Shown: piece after piece, positions 17,304-26,712 of the stretch
Layout of the letters: each line of letters opens with the position of its first letter
How positions within the stretch are numbered: the first letter of the stretch is position 1
Origin: CANLBN01 sp034111645
GTDB taxonomy: Bacteria > Pseudomonadota > Gammaproteobacteria > Pseudomonadales > Cellvibrionaceae
DNA length: 64,000 nt
NCBI GenBank assembly: GCA_034111645.1
Contig: JAWUWW010000039.1
Span: 62,001-126,000 of the forward strand
Reading direction: 5' to 3'
Made by a program: the position numbers and the translations under genes
The notes under the pieces: generated by a model
The model's input: only the letters and a program-made list of their open reading frames with translations
The model's database searches: none
Told to the model about the DNA's origin: nothing

Positions 17304-19658
17304 TTAAAATAGTTTTTTAAATAGTTCTTCTACCGCTTTTTCTTTAAGTTGTTTTTCAAACTCTTCTTTACTGATCTCGCTATTATCAGTGGTTGCGTTG
17401 CCCTTTTTTATTAGACCAAGTTTTTCAGCCGCTTTTTGGCGCAGCTCATCTTTTTTATCTGCAATTTCTTGATTAGCATTCGCTTTCAATAAGGCCGCAA
17501 CATCTATTTGATACTGTGGATTATTTATATCACCATAAAAACGTACCGGAATAGTAAGTCCCTTTAAATCATTGCTATTTTTTCCGCCTTGACCTTCATT
17601 GGTATTAACGACATTGATCAATGTTTCGTAGTCAAGAGTTTGTGGTACTAAGTTGATTTCACCTTTACCACCAATCCTAAACGCGGGTGCTTTAATGTTA
17701 AGGTCGTCATTGGTAATAACGTTATCATTTAAATTAAGCGTAGCACTCATTTGAGCGAAGCGTGTCTCTGATGCAATTGCTGTTTCTTGCTTGATGGCTT
17801 TACCCCTAAAAGAATCGATTTTGTTTTGAACGTCGTCGAGTATCTTTTTAACATCAATATCTTTAAGCGCGCCATCAAGTATGCTTACGACAATTGTACC
17901 TTTGTTTGTTTGTTGCGCATTTTTTTCAATAAACATAATGTCAGTTTTTACTGTGCCTTTTCCCGAAACTTTATCAGTAACGTTTGCATCTTGTAATAAA
18001 GGGCCAAAATTAACATTTTGAAGATTGTTTTCTACACGTAACGTTGATGTATTACCGTTATCATTAAAGGTGATAGTGCCATCCATTTTGCCATCGTATA
18101 AATCAGCCTTGGGTTTAATAATAACGGCTTTGTCTTTTGATTTTATATCGACAACAATATTGGAGAGTTTAGTGCCGCTTGCTTGCAGGCTTGTAACGCG
18201 GAACATACCGTTAGCGTGAATGTTCTTAAAAAGTGGTAATGGCGCAATAATCGCTAAACCGGCAGCGGCATTTTGTTGGCTGTCTTTGGTTTTGTCTTCG
18301 GCCTGATTGCTTTGAGGGCTGTATCGATCAACATTTATTTGGTTAAGATTAAGATCAAACATATATTGTGGATCAATAAAATTGATAATCGATGCGTCAC
18401 CTATAAGAGTGCTGTCATCTAGTTTAAAATTAATATTATGTAAGGCAAAACCAAATACGCTACCATTAAATTCAGTGCTCAATTTGCTCGAGGTTAAAAC
18501 ACCTTTATCCCTTGGTTCGTATTTTATTTGCAGAAAATCTAGAATCTTTTTAGGTGAAAAATTCTCACTAACAATTTTCCCTTTGATAAGTGCATCTTTA
18601 TCCCAGTCTTTAACTGAAATTTCTCCGAAAGCTTTGAGAGCTAATGTCTTTTCTTCAATGTTAAAGGCAATGATGGGGGTGGCATATTCATTAAGCGATA
18701 GAGCCAAAGAAGGTATCGAAATCTGCGGTGATAGCTTGCCATCATCGGCAGTAAGGTTGAACATTTGTATGTCGAGAGCTTGAGTTTTTTGGTTGAAGCT
18801 GAGCTTGTCTAAGGTGGCATTTAGTTTACGTAGCGACTTTGCATTACCAACCTCGCTAATACTCGCATTCACCTGCTGCAGTGTGAGCGTTGCAAGATCG
18901 GCGCTATGCGATACCTGTGATTGAATGTCTATACTAAATGTTTCCATATTCGTATTAGCGGTGTTGGTATCATCCGTATTATTATTTATGCTTGCTAGAG
19001 CAGTAATTTTAACGGGTGTAGGCTTGAGCGATAATATATCGCCAGCTTCTATATTTAATTGGCTAAGGGTGTGCAGTGTCTTTTTTGCTTGATCTTCAAT
19101 AATAAATTCACCGTCAATAATTGCTATGCCACTAAGCACAATAGCGCCAAGAGTAGAGGCACTATCTTTTGCGGGTAAAGTATTAGTTGCTGATGGAGAA
19201 GCTGTTGAAGCGTTTTTAGAGGTGCTTGAAGATTTATTGCTACTGATGCCCGTTAAACTCGTTGAGCCATCTTTTGCAGTAATAAAATAAACTTGTGGTT
19301 GGTTTAATTCTATTTTACTGAGTTCGTATTTGTTTTGTAAAAGCGGAAAAAGTTTAATGCCAATCTTAGCGCTTGATATTTTTAAAAGTGGCTTATTATC
19401 CTGTGTCAGTTTTGAGCTAAGGCCGGCAGGTTGAGAAAGACTAATGGGGCCAGTATTAACGCTGAGCCATGGGAATAACGATAATTTAACGTCGCCCTCT
19501 ATGGTTAAGGTCTGGCCTGTGTAGCGCTCGACTTGTTGAGTGATTTGTTGTTTGAATGTGTCTGTGTTGAGCAGCTTAGGTAGTAGCAATATACCCGCAA
19601 CCAAAAGCACAATAACGAGTCCAATAATTATACTGATAATTTTTATGGTTTTGCTCAT
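17304..19658 (-). CDS. AsmA family protein
   Basis: This 784-residue protein has a single N-terminal membrane helix (about residues 5-27) and the AsmA-type periplasmic start FKQQITQQVERYTGQTLTI with FPWLSVNTGPISLSQP. AsmA-like proteins resemble VPS13/Chorein bridge proteins and are thought to move phospholipids between inner and outer membranes; a specific role here is inferred. The middle has a low-complexity Ser/Thr/Ala linker (about residues 145-175). The C-terminal domain ends in a lysine- and glutamate-rich tail. An AsmA gene next to hisB is also the Pseudomonas arrangement. Confidence 0.85.
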   Translation of the reverse strand: MSKTIKIISIIIGLVIVLLVAGILLLPKLLNTDTFKQQITQQVERYTGQTLTIEGDVKLSLFPWLSVNTGPISLSQPAGLSSKLTQDNKPLLKISSAKIGIKLFPLLQNKYELSKIELNQPQVYFITAKDGSTSLTGISSNKSSSTSKNASTASPSATNTLPAKDSASTLGAIVLSGIAIIDGEFIIEDQAKKTLHTLSQLNIEAGDILSLKPTPVKITALASINNNTDDTNTANTNMETFSIDIQSQVSHSADLATLTLQQVNASISEVGNAKSLRKLNATLDKLSFNQKTQALDIQMFNLTADDGKLSPQISIPSLALSLNEYATPIIAFNIEEKTLALKAFGEISVKDWDKDALIKGKIVSENFSPKKILDFLQIKYEPRDKGVLTSSKLSTEFNGSVFGFALHNINFKLDDSTLIGDASIINFIDPQYMFDLNLNQINVDRYSPQSNQAEDKTKDSQQNAAAGLAIIAPLPLFKNIHANGMFRVTSLQASGTKLSNIVVDIKSKDKAVIIKPKADLYDGKMDGTITFNDNGNTSTLRVENNLQNVNFGPLLQDANVTDKVSGKGTVKTDIMFIEKNAQQTNKGTIVVSILDGALKDIDVKKILDDVQNKIDSFRGKAIKQETAIASETRFAQMSATLNLNDNVITNDDLNIKAPAFRIGGKGEINLVPQTLDYETLINVVNTNEGQGGKNSNDLKGLTIPVRFYGDINNPQYQIDVAALLKANANQEIADKKDELRQKAAEKLGLIKKGNATTDNSEISKEEFEKQLKEKAVEELFKKLF

Positions 19659-20019
19659 AGAGAATATAGCTCTTAAATTTATAATTCAAATGGGAATAAC
19701 TCATAGACAAAATAAGTGTCGATGAGTTCGTTAATGATTAGCCTGCGACAACTTTGTTATTTGTTTAATTCCTAGCACGAGCTTCAATGAAGACGTATAA
19801 TTGCAGCAAAATTAGATCGCTTTGCTTATGTGATTAGAGACTAGTCGTATTAGCAGCTATTAAGCCTTGATAGTTAAGTGGTATCAAGGAGTAAAAATAG
19901 ACACCTAGTAAAAATCGGTGCGGAATAGGCCAATAGATAGAAATTAGCATTTTAAGACTGCGATGATAAATCGCTGTGTAATAGACCAACCATTATCAGA
20001 GTTAATATCGGAGAATACT
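19659..20019. other. Divergent promoter region between the AsmA gene and hisB
   Basis: This 361-base region serves two divergent genes. It contains a perfect 8-bp inverted repeat, CCTTGATA (19865-19872) and TATCAAGG (19882-19889), about 130 bases before hisB. GGAGA at 20010-20014 is the hisB ribosome binding site. No other gene is evident. Confidence 0.45.
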
Positions 20020-20640
20020 ATGTCTCAAGAGACGTCACAAGCAACCGCGGGAGACCGCATTGCTAATGTCCGCAGAGATACCTTAGAGACCAAAATTGAG
20101 GTTACCTTAAACTTAGATGGCACTGGCACATCAAAGTTTAATACTGGAGTGCCATTTTTAGAGCATATGATGGATCAAATCGCACGTCATGGATTAATTG
20201 ATCTTGATATTAGTTGCGATGGTGATACCCATATTGATGATCACCACAGCGTTGAAGATATTGGCATTACTTTAGGCCAAGCCGTTGCTAAAGCCGTAGG
20301 TGATAAAAAAGGTATTCGCCGATACGGGCATGCTTACGTGCCCTTAGATGAGGCATTGTCTCGCGTAGTTATTGATTTTTCAGGTCGCCCTGCACTATTG
20401 ATGAAAGTACCCTTTACCCAAAAGCGTGTTGGCAACTTTGACACAGAATTATTTTGGGAGTTTTTTCAAGGTTTTGTTAATCACGCACAAGTCACATTAC
20501 ATATCGACGGCTTAAAAGGTTCCAACGCACATCACCAAGCCGAGACTGTTTTTAAGGCCTTTGGTCGCGCTTTACGCATGGCACTAGAGTTAGACCCCAG
20601 GATGATAGGTGTTATGCCGTCAACAAAGGGTTGCCTTTAA
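20020..20640 (+). CDS. hisB: Imidazoleglycerol-phosphate dehydratase HisB (monofunctional)
   Basis: This is the dehydratase-only form (206 residues); the HisB phosphatase domain of enterobacteria is absent. The manganese-binding histidine clusters are visible: VPFLEHMMDQIARHG, HIDDHHSVEDIGI and SNAHHQAETVFKAFGRAL. It acts at the dehydration of imidazole glycerol phosphate in histidine synthesis. I chose ATG 20020 because GGAGA sits five bases upstream and the family N-terminus begins there; an upstream in-frame ATG at 19963 lacks a ribosome binding site. hisH follows after 49 bases. Confidence 0.96.
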   Translation: MSQETSQATAGDRIANVRRDTLETKIEVTLNLDGTGTSKFNTGVPFLEHMMDQIARHGLIDLDISCDGDTHIDDHHSVEDIGITLGQAVAKAVGDKKGIRRYGHAYVPLDEALSRVVIDFSGRPALLMKVPFTQKRVGNFDTELFWEFFQGFVNHAQVTLHIDGLKGSNAHHQAETVFKAFGRALRMALELDPRMIGVMPSTKGCL

Positions 20641-20689
20641 ATTTTAGTCGCCCTATCGCTATAGTTCATCACACAGATTGAGAAAAATC

Positions 20690-21382
20690 ATGAGCGCAAG
20701 TTCAGTCGTTATAATTGATTACGGAATGGGTAATCTTCACTCTGTATCGAGTGCTCTTGCTCATGTTTCGCCAGACTCTAATGTGCAAATCTCCGCAGAC
20801 CCCGAGGCGATTCTCAACGCCGATAAGGTTGTGTTTCCAGGTGTGGGTGCAATACGCGATTGTATGGCAGAAATTCGCCGTTTAGGGTTCGATACTTTAG
20901 TGCCTCAAATTGTTGCTCAAGGTAAACCGGTACTGGGTATTTGTGTAGGTATGCAAGCCCTGCTCGAAAGTAGCGAAGAAAACGGCGGCGTAGAAGGTAT
21001 TAGTTTATTGCCCGGACGCGTCCGCTTTTTTGGAGAAAACCTTTGTGATGAACGGGGTCAGCGTCTCAAAGTTCCTCATATGGGTTGGAATAATGTGAAG
21101 CATTTAATTGATCATCCTTTATGGCACGGCATAGAAAATAATAGCCGGTTTTATTTTGTACACAGCTATTATGCCGAGGCCTCAGCGGGTGAGAAAATAA
21201 TGGGTGATACGGAGACGACTAAATACTCTTCTCAAGTTGCAGGTTTAAGCTCTTATGGTTTAGATTTTGCTGCGGCCTTGAGCCACAAAAATTTATTTGC
21301 GACACAATTTCATCCAGAAAAAAGTCATACAAGTGGTATTCAGCTATTAAAGAATTTTGTCAGCTGGAATGGTGAGCTTTAA
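20690..21382 (+). CDS. hisH: Imidazole glycerol phosphate synthase glutaminase subunit HisH
   Basis: This 230-residue class I glutamine amidotransferase supplies ammonia to HisF. The nucleophile is C85 in GKPVLGICVGMQALLE, and the His-Glu pair lies in FATQFHPEKSHTSG; IDYGMGNLHSV opens the protein. The start is ATG 20690; an in-frame TTG 12 bases upstream is less likely. Its partner gene hisF is not next to it but at 50992, so the complex is assembled from two distant loci. Confidence 0.96.
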   Translation: MSASSVVIIDYGMGNLHSVSSALAHVSPDSNVQISADPEAILNADKVVFPGVGAIRDCMAEIRRLGFDTLVPQIVAQGKPVLGICVGMQALLESSEENGGVEGISLLPGRVRFFGENLCDERGQRLKVPHMGWNNVKHLIDHPLWHGIENNSRFYFVHSYYAEASAGEKIMGDTETTKYSSQVAGLSSYGLDFAAALSHKNLFATQFHPEKSHTSGIQLLKNFVSWNGEL

Positions 21383-21482
21383 ATATTCACAAAGTCAGCT
21401 TGCTGTTGATCGTCTACCTACCTTAAGCGTAAATTGTCTGCGTTAAATTTTTATTAATTGAGCACTAAAGAGTATAAAGATT

Positions 21483-22214
21483 ATGTTAATCATCCCCGCA
21501 ATAGATTTAAAAGACGGCCAGTGTGTGAGATTACGTCAAGGCTTGATGGATGATTCGACAGTATTTGGCGATAACCCCATTGATTTTGCTAAGCAATGGG
21601 TTGAGCAAGGTTGTAGGCGCCTGCATTTGGTTGATCTTAATGGGGCCTTTGCTGGCAAACCTATTAATGGTGATGTTGTCACTGAAATTGCAAAAGCATT
21701 TCCTAAGCTACCGATTCAAATTGGTGGTGGTATTCGCAGTGGTGAAATTATTGAGCAATACCTGCACTCAGGTGTCGAGTTTGTCATCATTGGTACTAAA
21801 GCCGTTAAAGAGCCAGAGTTTATTACTGAGATGTGCAAGCAGTTTGCTGGGCACATTATTATTGGTCTCGATGCAAAAAATGGTTTAGTGGCAACGGACG
21901 GTTGGGCGGAAGTTTCAGAAATAAAAGCCAGCGATTTAGCCAAGCGTTTCGAGGGCGCCGGTGTATCTGCAATTGTTTATACCGATATTGCTCGCGACGG
22001 TATGATGCAAGGGGTTAACGTTGAAGCCACTGTCGCTATGGCAAAAGCGTCGTCTATTCCGGTGATTGCTTCCGGTGGTATTACCGACATTAACGACATT
22101 GCGGCGCTTAAAGCGCAAGCTCACGTTGGTATCGTTGGAGCGATTACGGGGCGTGCTATTTATGAAGGCACACTCAATGTTAAAGAAGCGCAAGAATTAT
22201 GTGATCGTAAATAA
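21483..22214 (+). CDS. hisA: ProFAR isomerase HisA
   Basis: This 243-residue half-barrel-duplicated TIM barrel catalyses the Amadori rearrangement of ProFAR to PRFAR. The N-terminal catalytic Asp is in IPAIDLKDGQCVRLRQG and the second in VYTDIARDGMMQGVN; the phosphate sites IQIGGGIRSG and VIASGGITDI are intact. It ends the hisBHA group: 100 bases after hisH and with hisF missing from its usual downstream place. Confidence 0.96.
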   Translation: MLIIPAIDLKDGQCVRLRQGLMDDSTVFGDNPIDFAKQWVEQGCRRLHLVDLNGAFAGKPINGDVVTEIAKAFPKLPIQIGGGIRSGEIIEQYLHSGVEFVIIGTKAVKEPEFITEMCKQFAGHIIIGLDAKNGLVATDGWAEVSEIKASDLAKRFEGAGVSAIVYTDIARDGMMQGVNVEATVAMAKASSIPVIASGGITDINDIAALKAQAHVGIVGAITGRAIYEGTLNVKEAQELCDRK

Positions 22215-22328
22215 GTTACTAGATAAAACTGACATTGATGCGAGTAATCTCGAAATAAGAGCCCAAGAACAACAAGTTTAGGTAAGATGATAATAAGGGT
22301 AAAAATATAGATATCTCTTTAAAAAGTA

Positions 22329-22973
22329 TCACTCAAGCTCTAAGGTATTAGAGCTCGCATTCCTTTTCTTTAATTCTTCGGTAGAAGAGATGCAGGTGTC
22401 TAAGTCTTTAAGAATGCCATCTTCAACACCGTAGATCCATCCATGAATGGTTAGATCGGCACCATTATTCCAAGCTCTTTGAACAATTGACGAGTTGCAA
22501 ACATTAGATACTTGCTCAATAACATTGAGTTCGCAAAGCATATCCATTCGCTCTTTTGGCGCTAAATCTTTAAGTTTATCTGCATTAAAACGGCCAACAT
22601 CCTTAATATGGCGCAACCAGTTGTCGATTAAGCCATGCTCTTCTATCTCCATTGCAGCTTTAACGCCACCACAGCCGTAATGACCACAGACAATAATATG
22701 TTTTACCTTAAGAATATCGACTGAATACTGAATCACTGAAAGACAGTTGAGATCAGTGTGAACCACAATGTTGGCAATATTACGATGAACAAAAACTTCG
22801 CCTGGAGGAAGATTTACAATTTGGTTTGCAGGCACACGACTATCAGAGCAGCCAATCCAAAGATATTCTGGTGCCTGTTGTTTAGAAAGCTGTGAAAAAA
22901 AGTCGGGGTTTTCTTCTTTAAGCTTGTTAGCCCAAGTTATATTGTTATCAAAAAGATGTTGTAGGTTTTTCAA
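22329..22973 (-). CDS. can: Beta-class carbonic anhydrase (Can type)
   Basis: This 214-residue enzyme interconverts CO2 and bicarbonate. The zinc ligands fall at the same positions as in Escherichia coli Can: C42 and D44 in WIGCSDSRVPA, H98 and C101 in VCGHYGCGG. The Asp ligand makes it a type II enzyme, switched by pH and bicarbonate. The start is TTG 22973, as no ATG precedes the conserved N-terminus and the reading LKNLQHLFDNNITWANKL matches the family start. No strong ribosome binding site is seen. Confidence 0.94.
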   Translation of the reverse strand: MKNLQHLFDNNITWANKLKEENPDFFSQLSKQQAPEYLWIGCSDSRVPANQIVNLPPGEVFVHRNIANIVVHTDLNCLSVIQYSVDILKVKHIIVCGHYGCGGVKAAMEIEEHGLIDNWLRHIKDVGRFNADKLKDLAPKERMDMLCELNVIEQVSNVCNSSIVQRAWNNGADLTIHGWIYGVEDGILKDLDTCISSTEELKKRNASSNTLELE

Positions 22974-23314
22974 GGTGATTCTTCACTCTTATTGTATGTG
23001 GCTAGTTTACACTATATTGTAAACTGCCTACTAAAAAACAAATGATAACTATTTGTTAATTCATGCGCTAATAATTTAAAAAGTAAGTATTCATAAATAG
23101 CTAAGTCAAGCTAGACAATTCAGGCCATCATTGAGGAGTGATGATGTGCTTAATAAAGGCAAAAATTATAATATTGTTCTATAATCGTTGTTATAACTTA
23201 TAGGTATGGTATCGAATTACCCATCTATATAATTCTAAATGTAAAAATATTCTATGATTTTTCAAATGTTTGTCATTAAATATAATCATAAAAACAATAA
23301 TAAGGTAAGGCTCT
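22974..23314. other. Intergenic region between carbonic anhydrase and desaturase genes
   Basis: This 341-base AT-rich divergent region holds a 7-bp hairpin with one G-U pair, CATCATT (23126-23132) with AGTGATG (23137-23143). No coding frame is convincing. Confidence 0.35.
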
Positions 23315-24085
23315 GTGTTTAAGTATCCCGCTGATAGGCTCTCAGTAACATTGATATTAATTCTTAGTTGTGTCGATTTTGCCATGTATTTTTTAGTAGA
23401 AACACCATGGGTTTTAGTATTTTATTGGTTGGTCATGATACTCCCGAAAAGTGTTATCTGTTCGTGGAATCATCATCATCAGCATACAATGACATTTAAA
23501 AGTGCAGCACTTAATCGAATAATTGAGTTTTTTTATGCGCTACATACTGGCGTAACAACTAATTTGTGGGTATTACACCATGTATTGGGGCACCATAAAA
23601 ATTATTTAGACCAAGCTAAAGATGAAAGTAGTTGGCAGCGCGGCAGCGGTAAAACGATGGGAGAGCTAGAATATACGCTAAATGTTGCCGGCACTTCTTA
23701 TTTGCGAGGTTATCAGGTTGGTAAAAGTTTTCCTAAACAACAAAAGAAATTTTTAATATATACATCCATCACTTTTGCAGCTCTTGCAGTGCTAGTATTT
23801 TATAAGCCTACTTCCGCATTATTCCTCTTTATATTGCCAATGGTAATTGGTTTGCTGCTGACCGCATGGACAACCTTTGATCATCATTCGAATCTGCAAA
23901 CAGATAATAAATTTGAAGCGTCAAGAAATAATCTCAATCGATTTTATAATCTGGTTACGGGAAATTTAGGCTATCACACTGCTCATCACTATAAGCAAGG
24001 CGTACATTGGTCAGTCTTACCTGAGCTGCATGAAAAAATTAAAGATAAAATTCCCCCTCATCTGATTTATAATTCTATTTGGTAG
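23315..24085 (+). CDS. Membrane fatty acid desaturase family protein
   Basis: This 256-residue integral membrane protein carries three histidine boxes of the di-iron desaturase/hydroxylase family: SWNHHHQHTM, LHHVLGHHKNY and YHTAHHYKQGVHW. Four to five hydrophobic segments separate them. The family introduces double bonds or hydroxyl groups into lipids or related substrates; the substrate here is not evident, and the protein is shorter than most acyl-CoA desaturases. The start is GTG 23315 with TAAGG four bases upstream. It converges with the pseudouridine synthase gene. Confidence 0.8.
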   Translation: MFKYPADRLSVTLILILSCVDFAMYFLVETPWVLVFYWLVMILPKSVICSWNHHHQHTMTFKSAALNRIIEFFYALHTGVTTNLWVLHHVLGHHKNYLDQAKDESSWQRGSGKTMGELEYTLNVAGTSYLRGYQVGKSFPKQQKKFLIYTSITFAALAVLVFYKPTSALFLFILPMVIGLLLTAWTTFDHHSNLQTDNKFEASRNNLNRFYNLVTGNLGYHTAHHYKQGVHWSVLPELHEKIKDKIPPHLIYNSIW

Positions 24086-24221
24086 CTATTATTTTTTATT
24101 ATGTATAAATCTAATGAATTTTTTTTGATTTAAAGTAATTAGCTATAGATTTTCTAAGCTTCTTTTAAGTATCTAACAAAAGATAAAACCCAAGACTTTA
24201 TCGAGACAATAATGTTAATAC

Positions 24222-24256
24222 GTATTTTTGATTAGTTAGCAATTAATCAAAAATAC
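24222..24256. repeat. Perfect 13-bp inverted repeat at the convergent gene junction
   Basis: GTATTTTTGATTA (24222-24234) is the exact reverse complement of TAATCAAAAATAC (24244-24256), with a 9-base spacer. The right arm overlaps the end of the pseudouridine synthase gene, including part of its stop codon. It may be a bidirectional terminator, but it is unusually AT-rich and has no separate T-tract. Confidence 0.6.
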
Positions 24257-24953
24257 TAATGATCTCTTCAGTTGTTAAATTTTTACTTGTTCCTTCTTTT
24301 AAGCTATCCTCCAGGTAAAGGTTGCCGATTGATAGTCGGTGTAAATCTAAAACTTCTATCTGAAAATGACCAAACATACGTTTTATTTGATGATATTTTC
24401 CTTCTTTTAATGTGACCTCAGCTGTATTGTTATCGATAGGTATTAATGCGGCAGGTAACGTTGTTATTTTTTCAAATGAAAAATATAACCCATTTTCAAA
24501 AGCTTTTATTACCTCGGAATTAACAGGCTTATCTAATGTGGCTCGATAACGTTTTTCTATATTTGATGAAGGCAGCGACAGTCTTCGCGACCATTGACCA
24601 TCATTTGTTAATAAAAGTAGTCCCGTTGTATTAAAATCGAGGCGTCCCGCAATATGTAAATTATTGGGTTTGTCTAGTGGTAATAAATCAATGACAGTTT
24701 TATGTGTGGCATCTTTTGTTGCACTAACAAAACCCTTGGGCTTGTGTAATTTTATATAGCAGGGCTTATTAGACTGCATTATTTTACCGTCGACTTTTAT
24801 GTGTGTGAATTCATTGATGATTTGATTCATGCTGATGGCAGGTTGCCCATCTATTACAATTTTTTCCTGAGCTAACAATATGCGTAACTCTCTGTTGCTA
24901 AGCTGCAATTTTTTTATTAAAAAGCGGTCTAGCCTAAAACGTTTAGATTGCAT
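24243..24953 (-). CDS. RsuA-family pseudouridine synthase
   Basis: This 236-residue enzyme isomerises a uridine in RNA. An N-terminal S4 RNA-binding domain (about residues 1-60, FRLDRFLIKKLQLSNRELR) is followed by the catalytic domain with the conserved aspartate in AGRLDFNTTGLLLLTNDG. The motif KPKGFVSATKD and the late EGKYHQIKRMF are typical of RsuA/RluE/RluF relatives. RsuA, acting on 16S rRNA position 516, is the nearest guess by size and domain order, but the target cannot be fixed from sequence. Confidence 0.86.
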   Translation of the reverse strand: MQSKRFRLDRFLIKKLQLSNRELRILLAQEKIVIDGQPAISMNQIINEFTHIKVDGKIMQSNKPCYIKLHKPKGFVSATKDATHKTVIDLLPLDKPNNLHIAGRLDFNTTGLLLLTNDGQWSRRLSLPSSNIEKRYRATLDKPVNSEVIKAFENGLYFSFEKITTLPAALIPIDNNTAEVTLKEGKYHQIKRMFGHFQIEVLDLHRLSIGNLYLEDSLKEGTSKNLTTEEIISIFD

Positions 24954-25302
24954 AATTGATTGTTGCGTAGTTGATGTAGCAAAAAAAATAGGATTTACGC
25001 GCTATAGTAAAGTCTATGGTCCGTTAGGACAATTTATTCTGACTACCTTATGTAGAGCGCTTATTATGCTTCCTTTGTTATAACGATTTTTTAATAGTAG
25101 TGAGAAGATATAGGGCTTGAGCATAAATTAATACGCGGATATTTACAAAAGACTAATGTTTATCTTTTTTTAATGGGTAATTATTAGTGCAATAAAAAAT
25201 AGCGGTTTTGGAGTTATTAGTCTCAATTTATGGGTTTTAGAAATGCATTTATGTATTTTCTAAGCTATAGTTGACCTTAAAACTACATTTATTTTAGGCG
25301 TA
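24954..25302. other. Divergent intergenic region before the diguanylate cyclase gene
   Basis: This 349-base AT-rich region separates divergent genes. I see no convincing small gene or RNA. AGG at 25296-25298 is the probable ribosome binding site for the TTG 25303 start of the cyclase. Confidence 0.35.
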
Positions 25303-26601
25303 TTGGCATCTATCGATACTATGAATACATCATTCGCATTAGATCATAAGCATTTGCTCGATAATCTTCAAATTGGCATTATTATTCACGGGAAAGATAG
25401 TGAAATAGTTTATGCAAATTATAGAGCACTTCAAATAATGGATATGACTTGGTCAGAAATGACTGGTCAAACAATCCATGGTACCGATTGGAATATAGTC
25501 GACAAGTATAAGAAGGTCTTACCTAAAGAGAGTTATCCAGTAGCCATTGTAATGTCTACCAAGCAGAATCTAGATAATTACGAAATAGGGGTTATGAATA
25601 AAGGCAGTATAGTTTCTTGGATGCTGTGCAGCGCGCATCCTAAATTTGATGAAGTGGGTAGTTTAGTGCAAGTGGTCGTCACATTAATCGATACTACAAA
25701 TGAACATGAAGAAATTCCCTTTAAAAATATTGTCGATTTGGCTAGTGATATTATTGTGGTGACTGAAGCAAAAAGAACTCCTAAAGTTGGCCATAAAATT
25801 GTCTATGTAAACAACGCTTTTACCCAACTGACAGGCTTCGAAAGCGAAGAAGCGATTGGTAGCACACCAAAAATGTTGCAAGGTGAAATTACCTCAAAGG
25901 AGACCACAGCTCGAATTGGTGCAGCTTTAGATAAAAAACAACCCATACGCGAACGTATTTATAACTACTCTAAAGCCGGAAGAGGTTATTGGCTTGATAT
26001 AAATATAGTGCCGATGCCTAACGAGTATGGAGAGGTTTTATACTTTGCTGCTGTTCAACGAGATATAACGACACAGCAAGAGAAAGAGGATCACTTATCT
26101 TCACAAGCAAATCGCGATAGGCTAACGCAGTTACTTAACAGACGAGGATTCGATAAAACGGCAGAAATTGAAATCGAATCAGCGTTAGAAAACAGTTATC
26201 CATTAGCCTTTGCTTTAGCGGATGCCGATTATTTTAAAAAGATAAATGATACTTATGGACATGATATAGGCGATAAGGTCTTGTGTGAGTTAGCCAAGAT
26301 AATGCAGTTAAGTTTCAGAAAGTCGGATATATTGGGCCGCTTTGGTGGCGAAGAATTTATCATTGCTATGATTAATTCTCCAGAAGAAGTGCTACGAAAA
26401 ATGAATGAATTTAGAGAAAGGGTTGCAAATACTTCAATTGAAATAAGCTCCTCTTCTAGCCTTCACTTGACTATTAGCATTGGCGTTGCGTTTTTAGGCA
26501 AAAATAATAATAACTTGAAAGCGCTAGTCAAATCGGCAGATAGTGCGCTTTATAATGCAAAAGGAAGTGGCAGAAATAAGGTGTGTATTTATGCTGGATA
26601 A
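25303..26601 (+). CDS. Diguanylate cyclase with two PAS domains (PAS-PAS-GGDEF)
   Basis: This 432-residue protein has a PAS domain at about residues 15-130, a second at about 140-258 and a GGDEF domain at about 265-430. The active-site motif is GGEEF at 348-352, with the inhibitory I-site RKSD at 339-342 exactly five residues before it. Both are intact, so it should make c-di-GMP and be feedback-inhibited by it. The second PAS has GSTPKMLQG where LOV domains have GxNCRFLQG; it lacks the flavin cysteine and is not a LOV domain. There is no membrane helix. The start is TTG 25303 or ATG 25321. It ends 111 bases from the convergent chemosensory operon. Confidence 0.9.
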   Translation: MASIDTMNTSFALDHKHLLDNLQIGIIIHGKDSEIVYANYRALQIMDMTWSEMTGQTIHGTDWNIVDKYKKVLPKESYPVAIVMSTKQNLDNYEIGVMNKGSIVSWMLCSAHPKFDEVGSLVQVVVTLIDTTNEHEEIPFKNIVDLASDIIVVTEAKRTPKVGHKIVYVNNAFTQLTGFESEEAIGSTPKMLQGEITSKETTARIGAALDKKQPIRERIYNYSKAGRGYWLDINIVPMPNEYGEVLYFAAVQRDITTQQEKEDHLSSQANRDRLTQLLNRRGFDKTAEIEIESALENSYPLAFALADADYFKKINDTYGHDIGDKVLCELAKIMQLSFRKSDILGRFGGEEFIIAMINSPEEVLRKMNEFRERVANTSIEISSSSSLHLTISIGVAFLGKNNNNLKALVKSADSALYNAKGSGRNKVCIYAG

Positions 26602-26712
26602 AACTAATTAATAAATTAAATCGCGTATGAACAGCCACAATATCTTAGCGTTATGTTAAACGCGAATGCAGTTTGGTCTGGGTACTATAATGATTCAGCG
26701 TTTAGTTTGCTC

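Noticed and set aside
18382..18783. 133-codon open frame antisense to the AsmA gene
   Set aside because: No start signal or known motif; explained as a shadow of the AsmA frame.
25840..25890. LOV photoreceptor domain in the diguanylate cyclase
   Set aside because: The second PAS has GSTPKMLQG at the place of the LOV flavin motif but no cysteine, so it is an ordinary PAS domain.
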